From Epiperipatus broadwayi (Eukaryota; Onychophora; Udeonychophora; Euonychophora; Peripatidae): DNA of 64,000 nt. Of the stretch, positions 48,186-57,954 are shown one piece after another. The notes under the pieces are model-generated. The model was not told the origin of the DNA, searched no databases, and saw only the letters and a program-made list of their open reading frames with translations. How positions within the stretch are numbered: the first letter of the stretch is position 1; each line of letters begins with the position of its first letter. A program made the position numbers and the translations under genes. The stretch is from NCBI GenBank assembly GCA_028023455.1, contig JAQFVV010007208.1:1-64000 (forward strand). Reading direction: 5' to 3'.

Positions 48186-48221
48186 ACCCCTGACCATGGT
48201 TTCGTGCTTTGGTACTCCTCA
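48186..48221 (-). ncRNA. Truncated hammerhead at the end of the 435-bp satellite
   Basis: The second unit repeats the ribozyme's 3' part, but the sequence breaks inside the CUGA core (TCCTCA then TATATATA). The stem I 5' strand is lost and stem II has an A-C mismatch. It should be inactive. Confidence 0.75.
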
Positions 48222-48231
48222 TATATATATA

Positions 48232-50835
48232 TTGTAACTGATGGAATTTGATCAATGCTGGGTGATGGGTAGAATGATTAATCTGATCTGATGAAAAATC
48301 TAAAATCTAATTTAAATTAATCTCGTCTAGCTCAATCGGGTAGCCATTATATAATAAACCATCACAAAGCACAAATAATCTCTCTTAAAGTCTAATTTGT
48401 TTAAGCTATATGTAAACGAAAGAATAAAGAGATTATCTGCTCCAGACATCAACAAATTCAACACATTACAAAGTAAACTGCACTGAGCAATGAACTCGCA
48501 TGTCATTGCCCTAAACAATAATATATGATTAGGCTAACTACTTGATTAGCAATCCAGTGAAAATCAAATCCAATTAATAACTAAAGCAGATTCCAATATA
48601 TATTTTAACCTATTATTATTGTAGTAATTTAAATCTACTTCATTATTTAATGATGCTGTATTTTATCTTAACGGATAAAATTTCTAAATACCTATAATTG
48701 TATTTTACAAAATATTTTTACATATAGACACTATTTAAATATCAAAACAAAATAATACTTGATTCAAATATATATCTAGTTTAATAAACGCTAAATAGAA
48801 AGTATAAACATTCGTGTCAATAAGCGATACACAATTTTTTTTCTACTCCAATCTTTAATTAATAATTTTCTATTGAAATCAACTAGTTTTTATATCATTT
48901 TATAAACACTTTGAAAATTTATGCACTCCTTTTAAATGTTTAAACAAATTAATCTACGTCTAGTTTACTAAGAAGCTATAAAATAATATATAAATAATTC
49001 ATTTATATCTTCCAATAAAGTGGTACTTAATTATTGCTTCGTTTATGTGTTAAAATAGAATACTTCATTAGAATTTATTATCAACACTCTATTAGCTCAT
49101 TTCTAACTCTACAATGTCCAACCACATTACATAAAAGATATATTAAGTTTCTATTGGATGTTTATTCACCTATGAGTATTAATATTATTTATTTGAATCT
49201 TTAAACAATTGAATATAAAATTGGTTGGCAATAATTAAAATATATGATTATAATTTAGATTTATCCCAATTTAAAGATGATTTTCAATTAAACTATTCAA
49301 TGAAATTTGTACTCTTTATTTTAAAGAAGTTAAAAAACAAAAAATATCTAAGACGAGTTATTCTGAACCAACGATAAAGTACGATCTATTTAGATTTTTA
49401 TGACGGAATCAGACAAACATGAAATGATTGACTTTGTAATATTAACTAAGATAAATGATAATATATATAATATTCGAATGCAAATATAAATATAAAATTC
49501 ATATGGGAATAAAATAAAATGCTAATATGCAAAACATACCATATCTTATATTCTAGCTCACTTACCAAGCTGAGTTTGAACCTTGTCATTTAAATAGCTA
49601 CATCATCTCATGCAATCCAAATAATAAAAAAAAAATTAAGGGAGACTTGTCATTTGAATCACTCAATTTATTTGATTATATAAAAGAAAATTGGCAAGAT
49701 TAATAACAAAATACATCGAAAATTAATTTATATTTCAGATTGATTGAATAAATAAAAAATGATAAAATTACTATGTGTATCTCTAAATGTGTTGCGAAAA
49801 CATTAACGACATAAAAAAAAAATGAATGAATAAATGGAGAGACTTTTGGATATTTTACTGAAAAATTTATATATATAACAGATACCAAAGATATGAAATA
49901 GGATGAGATCGAAATCTATTTGTTTATCAAAATAATAACCGATAAATGAATATGAAATAATATGATATATTTGAATCTCTTGTCTAATCGATGTTTTAAC
50001 TAAATTTTATACATGCAACCATCAAATCATATATATATATAAAACAACAACATTGGATTGTGTTAATATATACTTAGACAAAAGTTCAAATGATTAGTAA
50101 ATAAATCTCTCTGATCATTTTCATTTAATAAATTCTATTACTCTTAAAGATAATTTAAATAAAATACAAATCATCCCCCCTAAATACATGTAAAAAAAAC
50201 TAATACGCGCACATTTTTATATATAAAAATAAAAATCATACCATATATAATAGTCTGTCCGTTTTCACTATTTATTTGTCTATTGCAATTTACTTATCCT
50301 CAGTTTCTATGACGCAAAAAGAAGTTTATTTCTCAGAAATAATAATTCGAACTTTATAACGTTTCACTAACAGTCCTTTTTTTTTTCCAAAGAGGAGAGT
50401 GCAGTTTAATTAGCCTTTTTATGAAATGAATTAATCCAGTTGATCCTGTGTTCCTTTGCTTGTGACACGATATTTATCCAAATCCAATGGTGTTTATACG
50501 CCAAACTTTAAACCAGAAATATCTTTGTTTTTAAAACTAAAATAGCCGATTTTTATATAAAGCATTTTTTTTTTTTAGGTTTCCTTTTTTTACACTTTGC
50601 TGCAGTTTCCCTTGGAAATCCTTCGCAACTGCCCTTCAAAAGATTGAATGGGCAGATAATTCAAGTTTATTTTTTCATGTTTTATGGTTTAACAGTTAAA
50701 AAAAAAATATATTGAAGAACTTTTATTTGTAAGAACCTACAAAATACGTCCGTTCATGGCAATCACAAAAAGATGATCGCTTACTCTTCTAGTCTTTTGT
50801 GGCTTTTTATAAGTTCTCTTTCTGATGTTCTGGTA
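48232..50835. other. AT-rich spacer, no recognised gene
   Basis: The stretch has only short open frames. A T- and pyrimidine-rich area near 50370-50620 is slightly less AT-rich, and I recognise nothing in it. Confidence 0.5.
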
Positions 50836-51021
50836 TCATAACAACCATTGGAAATTACTCGAATAATGCTCAAACCAAACAAAATTTTTACAGCAGTTTT
50901 CGCATGGTTTGTAATGTAAGTTTGGAGAAAAAGATACATGGCAATGAAATCCAAATTCGATTAGATTTTTCCTATTATTTGTAAACCAAAATACAAAATT
51001 GACATTACAACCTTTATTCAC
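50836..51021 (-). pseudogene. Possible C2H2 zinc-finger relic
   Basis: A 61-codon frame reads FGFHCHVSFSPNLHYKPCEN then CCKNFVWFEHYSSNF. FHC...FSPNL..H and YKPCENCCKNF.W.EH resemble tandem C2H2 fingers (F.C..C...FS...L..H, linker KP..C..C.K.F...) with deletions in the linker and shifted cysteine spacing. The match is suggestive only. It could be a decayed exon of a zinc-finger gene or chance. Confidence 0.3.
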
Positions 51022-51964
51022 TTTATAAACACAAACAATTTACACATATATATTTTTTTAATAATAATATTTTTTTAAAATTAATTTATAAACAAATATA
51101 CATAACATAAAAACATTGAACTATATGTAATAATGTTACTATGGTGACTGCATTAACAGAAAAATAAAATATGTAAAATAATATCGATCCTATTCAAGTA
51201 AACTTATATTGTACTGAATTGTTTTCAAAATTTATTTATTTACCTATATGTTTTTCTTAAGATTGATTATAGTGAATTTAGTATTTTAAAGCTAGAAACA
51301 ACAGTAAACAATACTATTTAAAAGCTTTAGGTTGCCATGGTGATCAATTTAAATCTATATTTCCAAGATCTTTCATTATCTATCTATCAAGCAAAAGAAA
51401 AATCAAATAAGATCAACAAACTTCTTTTTTTTTTTAAAATACCTGGATCATTAATCTGAATATATATATATATATATATATATATTGTGCCATTACAATT
51501 TAGTCATTAGCTAAATTTGTAGTAATGTGCATGAAAGGAAATGTGGAACAAAAATCATCATCACATTTTTATATAGTAAAGGAAGCTATAGGGCACCGAA
51601 GTTTAAACCCTACAAGATCCAGTTCTAAAAACTTAAGACAGAAAGAGAGTGGGGCAACAGTTATATTCTTTATTTGTTTGTGTGTTGATAGAAAACTCAA
51701 AAAGAGTAATACACATATTTAACTATTCGATATTTAAATTTTTTTTTGTTAAAAGGTAAAGTAATAACGCATATGTATAGGCAGTGTGTGTGTAAGCTAT
51801 TTAATTGTTGTTGTATATTTCAAATATTAAACTCTCTTCAAAGCTAACCTACATTTTCTAAATTCTGATATTTTATTCTTTCTCTATTTTACTTTTCTAT
51901 AATTGTAAGTTGGAATTAAAATCTAGGGATTTGATTTTAAATATTAAGGTTAGAATTACTCAGC
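51022..51964. other. Spacer with a (TA)n tract
   Basis: A (TA)n run lies at 51461-51485. A 65-codon open frame at 51525-51722 has no recognised domain. Confidence 0.45.
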
Positions 51965-53495
51965 TAGCAATTAGATTCCGAATTGTCCAGAATTTTAAAT
52001 GAAGAAGTGAGACATGCAATTAAATGTATGAAGAAAGGAAAGGCTCCAGGAAATGATGGAATTATAATTGATATATTAAAAGAAGCAGGTGAAGAAATAG
52101 AAACAATTTTAGCAAAGTTATATACTAAATGTCTAAATGATAAAGATGTACTGGAAGATTGGAAGAATGCAGTAATAATATTAATATTTAAAGAAGGTGA
52201 TAAAGAAGATATTAGAAATTACAGACCTATCAGCCTTTTATCAGTTTTATATAAAATTTTTACCAAGATAATTACAACTCGTCTACAGAAAACTTTGGAT
52301 TTCCACCAACCAAGAGAACAAGCTGGATTTAGTTTTAGTACAATAGATCATATCCAGGTATTGAGAGAAGTCATAGAAAGGACAAATGAATATGAGTTGT
52401 CATTATGTTTTGGATTTGTAGATTATGAAAAGGCATTCGATTCTATACACATTTCTTCAGTGATTAAAGCATTGGATCATCAAGGTATAGATCCAGGATA
52501 TTGTCATATTTTAAAGAATGTTTATAAAAATGCAACAGCAACAATTAGTTTACATAATGATACTGGAAAAATCAACATTGAGAAAGGTGTAAGACAAGGT
52601 GACTCCATATCTTGAAAACTCTTTACAGCAGTGCTGCAAGAAGTATTTTGTGGATTAAAATGGGAAACTAAAGGAGTGAAAGTAAATGGAGAGTATTTAA
52701 GTCATTTAGATTTTGCAGATGTAGTTGTTTTTGCAAATAATGCTTCAGAGCTGCAGGAAATGTTGCAGGAGTTAGCAGATGAAAATAGAAAAGTAGGACT
52801 AAAGATAGATGTTAAAAAGACTAAAATAATGTTTAATCGATTTGTTCAAAATATGAAAATAAAGATTGATTATGAAGAATTAGAAGAAGTTAACAGTTAC
52901 AAATACCTTGGTCAGATTATTAATACAGATGGAAACATAATGGAGGAAATTAATCATAGAATTAAACTTGGTTGGAGTGCTTTTGGTAGAAATAACTTGA
53001 TACTAAAAGGAAATATGCCTATGTGTTTGAAAAGGATGGTTTTTAACAAATGTGTTTTACCAGTTCTTACTTATGGATCTGAGACTTGGACACTTAATAG
53101 AAGAGCAATACAGAGACTTTAGACCACTCAAAGGAGTATGGAGAGATGTATGTTGGGAGTAACAAGAAGAGATCGCAAACGCAATGTATGGGTAAGACAA
53201 CAAACAGGTGTTATTGACCTTATTGAAAAAATTAAAAGATTGAAATGGAGTTGGGCTGGACATATTGCTAGAAGAGATGATAATAGATGGACAATTGAAA
53301 TTTTAAACCGGATTCCAAGAGATTGTAAAAGACCCAGAAAGAGACCACATGTGAGATGGATGGATGAAATAAGAAAATGTGCAGGGGTGTTGTGGAGAAG
53401 AGAAGCTAAAGATTGAAAAAGATGGATTAAACTTGGAGAGACCTTCATCCTGCAGTGGATTGATAATGGTTGATGATGATGATGATGATGATGAT
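51965..53495 (+). mobile_element. RTE-type LINE, 5'-truncated, with (TGA)n tail
   Basis: The element lacks its endonuclease and starts inside the reverse transcriptase. It runs through the whole polymerase and C-terminal domain and ends in eight to nine TGA repeats. Trinucleotide or tetranucleotide tails instead of poly(A), and a very short 3' UTR, are typical of the RTE clade. Two further copies of the same family are at 56104-57202 and 63180-63430. Confidence 0.9.
51983..53473 (+). pseudogene. RTE reverse transcriptase, nearly intact but inactivated
   Basis: One frame is readable from 51983 to 53473 with only three internal stops (52613-52615, about 53120-53122, 53414-53416). Motifs in order are KGKAPGNDGI, NYRPISLLSVLYKIFTKIIT, REQAGF, FGFVDYEKAFDSI (motif A), GVRQGDSIS then a stop then KLFTAV (motif B), LDFADVVVFANNA (motif C), NSYKYLGQIINTDGN (motif E region), VLTYGSETWTL, and the C-terminal WAGHIARRDD and KRPRKRPHVRWMDEI blocks typical of RTE. 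Motif C should read FADD: one catalytic aspartate codon is missing in frame, so the enzyme would be dead even without the stops. The original stop codon appears to be the first TGA of the 3' tail (53471). Confidence 0.92.
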
Positions 53496-53535
53496 ATATT
53501 TCATTAAGAGTATTTTTTTTATTAGTTGTGATCAT

Positions 53536-54035
53536 TCATCCTCAAGGTGAATATTAGTTGTTTAAGTTCCAATTAGAGATACTAAGATTAGCCACTAATT
53601 ATTAATTTCTGAAACTAAATTTTATGACTAGGCTTAGTCCTAAAGCTGTGGTTGACCATTATCATTATATTATCATCATCATCATCATATTTTAATTAAT
53701 GAGATAGATAAATATTTAGAGGCCATAAATAAATATTGATTTCATGGTATTTAGTGATTTCTTAGTAATATTATAACCACCATCCCATCATCTATATCAT
53801 GCAAGGATGAGTGAATTGCCATCTTAAATTAATAATATAATCTGAGCTAGTAAAACGTATAAAAAATATTGAAACACATTTATTATGTTAAGATCGAGGA
53901 AATGATTTCTGTCCAATGAAATTTATATACTCCACTTTAGTTTAAAGATGTTTTATGTTTACCTAAATATTATTGCATACAGTGATATGAATCCAAAAGC
54001 AAAATCCTCCATTTTTATTAGAAATAAAGTACCAA
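53536..54035. other. Spacer, no recognised gene
   Basis: A short CATCAT run lies near 53675-53692. Otherwise the sequence is unique and AT-rich. Confidence 0.45.
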
Positions 54036-54127
54036 AAAGGGATTCAAACCCGGTACATGTGAAAAGGTTATAAGATATAACTGTGTCTAGGTTCAGATAA
54101 TCTAGTGGCGCCCTGCTAGACCATATT
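54036..54127 (-). other. tRNA-like sequence (possible SINE head)
   Basis: On the minus strand TGGTCTAGCAGG (54112-54123) fits an A box. GGGTTTGAATCC (54040-54051) is one base from the B-box consensus, and the spacing of about 70 bases suits RNA polymerase III promoters. The arms do not form a good cloverleaf, so a tRNA-derived SINE or tRNA relic is more likely than a working tRNA. Confidence 0.4.
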
Positions 54128-54177
54128 CACTTGTTATTTACTTAAATATGCACTTGTCATCAAACCAAGAGATGAAA

Positions 54178-54250
54178 GGGGATTGAATCTACCGTCTGTA
54201 TACCTGAGAAGTTATTTTGAGTTACCAGTGTACTCACCTACTTGGTGTTA
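54178..54250 (-). other. Second tRNA-like sequence, weaker
   Basis: On the minus strand AAGTAGGTGAGTACACTGG resembles an A box and GGTAGATTCAATCCCC an altered B box. It has the same orientation as the neighbour at 54036-54127, and together they could be a dimeric SINE. Support is weak. Confidence 0.25.
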
Positions 54251-54748
54251 TTTCCTGAGTTATAATAACTCGTTCTTAATAATTTGTTTATAATTATTGA
54301 TATTGTGATATCTTGAGAAATCTAATTATAGAAATATGTTTCATTTAATCCAATGACCCCTAATATGATTGATAACTCAGTCTGATCTTTTGTTTAATAG
54401 CCACTACCCAGGTTAAATAATTCTTTTCTTTTTGATATAAAATAAAAGCTACAATTCTTCTTTTTTGTTTATTAAGTTATAATATTTGAATATTTGAGAT
54501 TTTAATAATATTTGGATTTTTGGTATGGTAATATCTTTAGATCAAGTTAATTTAAGTTACAATATATATCATACATGTAACCATTGGTAATAAAAAGATT
54601 ACGATATGCAACCTTTCCAAATCAGAGCAATGAAATGTTCTCTTTTGAACTCATTGTAAAATAGACATTAGATGATAGATATCAAATTTTTGAATTGTAA
54701 GCACTTGCAAAAACATAAACTGATGATTAAAAGAGAGAGAAAACAGAT

Positions 54749-55195
54749 GTGTCTAAAGTAGCAGATCATGTATGTGCCAGTGAACATATGTTCAATTGTG
54801 AAAATACAAAAATATTGGATAGAGAAGAAAAAGTACAAAGAAAAAAATTTAAAGAAGCTGCTCATGTGACAATGGCAAAAAATCCCATAAACCAAACTAG
54901 TGTGACTGTACATAATGTGTGCAAACCACTAATCAACTTTGTTCTTAGGAAAAAAAGGAGAAATTTGGAGGAACCTCATAGATAAGAACATGAAATTTCT
55001 ACTGACTGTTGTCTTTGACAGGATGGCTCATTTGGTTAAAGTGTTACCTTAAAATTCAATAATCAAGGATCTAAGGATCCAGGTTCGAATCCCATGCTAG
55101 TACTTCCACTGTTCAGGCCAGCAGCACCTGAAGAAGAGGGGAAAATAGTACCTCTTGAAACATTGTACAAATACTAATCTATTTGATGTGTATTA
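54749..55195 (+). pseudogene. Penelope-like GIY-YIG C-terminus with 3' UTR
   Basis: The frame 54749-54985 reads SKVADHVCASEHMFNCENTK, then ILDREEKVQRKKFKEAAHVT, then NPINQTSV and VCKPLI. This is the end of a GIY-YIG domain of a different Penelope family from those above: V.DH....H.F.....ILD.E......K.KEA.H......INQ.SV....KPLI. The preceding half of the nuclease and the polymerase are not recognisable. Downstream the 3' UTR holds a tRNA-like stretch (55017-55100) and a terminal hairpin starting CTGAAGA at 55128 with GAAA at 55157. Confidence 0.75.
55017..55100 (+). other. tRNA-like sequence in a Penelope 3' UTR
   Basis: TGGCTCATTTGG (55024-55035) is a good A box and GGTTCGAATCC (55082-55092) a perfect B box. 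Spacing fits a tRNA with a long variable arm. T-stem and acceptor pairing are poor, so it is unlikely to be a functional tRNA. It lies between the end of the Penelope frame and the Penelope terminal hairpin. Confidence 0.6.
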
Positions 55196-56103
55196 CTAAT
55201 AGTTGAATGTATTGGAATATTTACATAAAGTTAAATTTTTCTAAAGATATTCAATACACATATTAGATGATAGAAATACTCCAATACAAAAAGCACAAAT
55301 TGCTAATACGAAGTTCAAAGAATGAGTTGCAAGAAAACGCTGTTTAGCACCTGGACAATAATTGCTACTCGCAAATTGGAACTGAATAGAATAATAAAAA
55401 AATATCAATTCAATTTGTAAACTTCACTTTATTAGTATGCATTTATAAATAATCGCTGTCTTTATACAACTTCATATTTAATTACTGATTGTTTTCAAGT
55501 TTAAACATTATTATATTTTTTAACACAAATATATATTTTAATTTTGTATTAAAGATTAAATATATTTATTACTTTTTATTAACGCATGCGTTAGATCATA
55601 TATTTCTTAATCAATATAAATGCTCAAGTTATTTTTTTTAACCTACAAATACAGATCCAGTGATGATATCATTTGCATTTATCCTGCTTCTTTAACCATA
55701 TATTTAATAGAGAGAATATTTATGCTGCTTGAGAAATATAGTTTTCTGATTCATAGTTAGTTCAAGACTTCAGCACTGCTAATAAAGAGAATTTTGCTGA
55801 AAAAATCTTGCATCTTTTATTGTCATGAGTAAAGTTGTTTATTACATATCTAATATTTTATTTTAATTCAGATTATTGGATAGTACTGCCATAGCTTCAG
55901 CTTTTTATATAGTAAACTATAATTGCTTATATAAATATAATCTCTTTTTTTATCGATATAAAGTTTTTGGTGTTTTTATTTCACAGGAAAATGTAGTGGA
56001 TACTGGTAAAATTATATAACCTAGAAAAATTTGTTTAGCAGAAATATTTAGAAAAATTGCTAACTAAGCTATTCACTAATAGTTTAATTGCTGAAGATAA
56101 ACC
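55196..56103. other. Spacer, no recognised gene
   Basis: I see AT-rich unique sequence only. Confidence 0.45.
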
Positions 56104-57200
56104 AGATTGATTAAACTTTTGAATGCAATAGTGATATTGATATTTAAAAAATTTGAAAAAAAGTTATTAAAAATAATAACTATCTGTAAGAAATTTATTA
56201 TAATGATTGCAATTCATCTACAACAAACTTTGAAAAAAGGTTATAAAAAAACCGAATATAAGTTGCTATTATGCTTTGAATTTAGAAATATAAAAAGCAA
56301 TTGGATTCTATAGATATTTCTTCAGTGAATACAGAACTTGAGCATCAAATTATAAGCCATGATTATATCACATTCTGCAGAATATTTATTAAAATGCAAC
56401 AGCAATGATTACATTACATGATGATATGAAGATTAACAGTAATAAAGATTCTACAACTCAAAAACAGCAACTTTACAGGAATTATTTTATTGATTAAAAT
56501 GGGAAAATAATGAAATAAAAATAAATGGAGATTATATAAGTCATCTAAATTTTTGAAATGATGTAGCTATTTCTGCAAATAATGCTTCAGAGTTTCAGGA
56601 AATTTGCAAGGATTATCAGTTGAAAACAAGAAAGTAGAACACAAAAAAGGAAATGAAGATTGATAATAAAGAATTAGAAGATGTTACTCACTACAAATAT
56701 GGTGGTCAGATTATTAATACAGATGAAAACATAATGGGTGAAATCAGTCATAGAATTAAGTGTGGATAAAATACTTTAGGTAGGAATAATATGAAAAAAA
56801 ATATATTCATGTGTTTGAATAGGAAAACAAATCGAAGATTTGGACAATTAATAAAAGAGAAATACAAAGACTTCAAACTAAACAATAAATTAATGAGATA
56901 TTACATCTTGTAGGAAAGTTATAAGAAGAAATTAAAAATAAAAGCAGACAAGTATTATGGACATTATCAAAAGAACAAAAGGCTTAAAATGAGTGAGGAT
57001 TGATTTATTTCTACAAAAGATGAAAACGAATAGAAAGATAAAGTATTAAATTAAATCTCAAGAGGTTGTAAAAGTGTAGAAAGAGACCATACATGTGATG
57101 GATGGTTAACAAATTATATTTTCTAGAGTGATGTGGGGAAAAATTTATGCAGCAGAGAAATTGGATTCAATTTGAATAAAGATATTATTCTGCAGAGAAT

Positions 57201-57202
<2 letters not shown>
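56104..57202 (+). pseudogene. Highly decayed second RTE copy
   Basis: Short blocks match the RTE at 52-53.5 kb in order. LLNAIVILIFKKFEKK matches the NAVIILIFKEGDKE region. Near 56577 AATAATGCTTCAGAG matches the post-FADD segment, and near 56707 CAGATTATTAATACAGATG is shared almost base for base with 52915. The last recognisable piece is ATTCTGCAGAGAATTGATA at the 3' end, where the tail is (TA)n instead of (TGA)n. Numerous stops and deletions are present; it is much older than the copy upstream. Confidence 0.8.
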
Positions 57203-57294
<92 letters not shown>

Positions 57295-57311
57295 ATATAT
57301 ATATATATATA
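57203..57311. repeat. (TA)n tract
   Basis: A nearly pure TA run of about 108 bp starts directly at the 3' end of the decayed RTE copy. Confidence 0.95.
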
Positions 57312-57954
57312 GTAGAAATTAACAACTCTTCCTTAAATTAAAAATTAATAATTCTCTATATGTTAAAAAACAATCAAGAATTGAGTGCATCCAATGTATT
57401 CTTAAGTTTTTTGATGCTTAGAAGCGTTTGTTTCTCAATGTTATTGGAAATGAAGAATAATTTTAGTAGATTAATCAGATGAAACTACATTCCCAATAAT
57501 TATTAAACTTATAATAAATTATACAAGGAAAGCAAGAGAACCAAACTTTTAACAAATCTTCATTTTTATAATTAAATAGACATTAATAATTATAAATAAA
57601 AAAACAACACAGCTTCACATATGTATGGATATGTTAGGTTATGCTATTTTCATAATTACAATTATTATCTTCTGTTATAATTATTAAAAACAAGATTTCT
57701 TAGTGAGATTTTATCTCCATTTTGTGTAAGTTAAATATAAATTTATTTCACTCCTATAGTTACTGTTATCTAAACATGTTTTTCACATAATTTTTAAAAA
57801 TTGTAAAAGAAAATTTATTTTTGTAAGAATAAATTAAATTGAAACGAAAAAGTTCATAGAAAAATATGGAATATTAATACATCATTGGTCTTTATACTGA
57901 AATAGAAAAACAAACAAAAAGAAAGAGTACATAATATATAATATATATATATAT
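57312..57954. other. AT-rich spacer, no recognised gene
   Basis: I see unique AT-rich sequence ending in an ATATAT stretch at the LTR-like repeat. Confidence 0.5.

Larger units (their letters stand above)
47654..48221. repeat. 435-bp hammerhead satellite, 1.3 units (retrozyme-like)
   Basis: ATAATCAGTGAGGATTGCC begins at 47654 and at 48089, so the unit is 435 bp, and the second unit stops after 133 bases. (TA)n borders both ends. The unit is a diverged relative of the 409-bp unit: both contain ATGTCTTCAAAC.CAGC, ATAGCTATATGGG.CTGAT, CATACCATATA/CATCACCATATA and ACTAGATCTAAA in the same order and spacing (compare 36788-36900 and 47900-48000). Relative to the 409-bp unit the ribozyme is on the minus strand. 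This unit is far less AT-rich than its surroundings. Confidence 0.9.

Noticed and set aside
48327-48518. 63-codon minus-strand frame
   Set aside because: There is no domain, no good splice sites and no repeat match, so it is likely chance.
55017-55100. Functional tRNA gene
   Set aside because: A and B boxes are good, but acceptor and T-stem pairing fail and the sequence lies within a Penelope 3' UTR.
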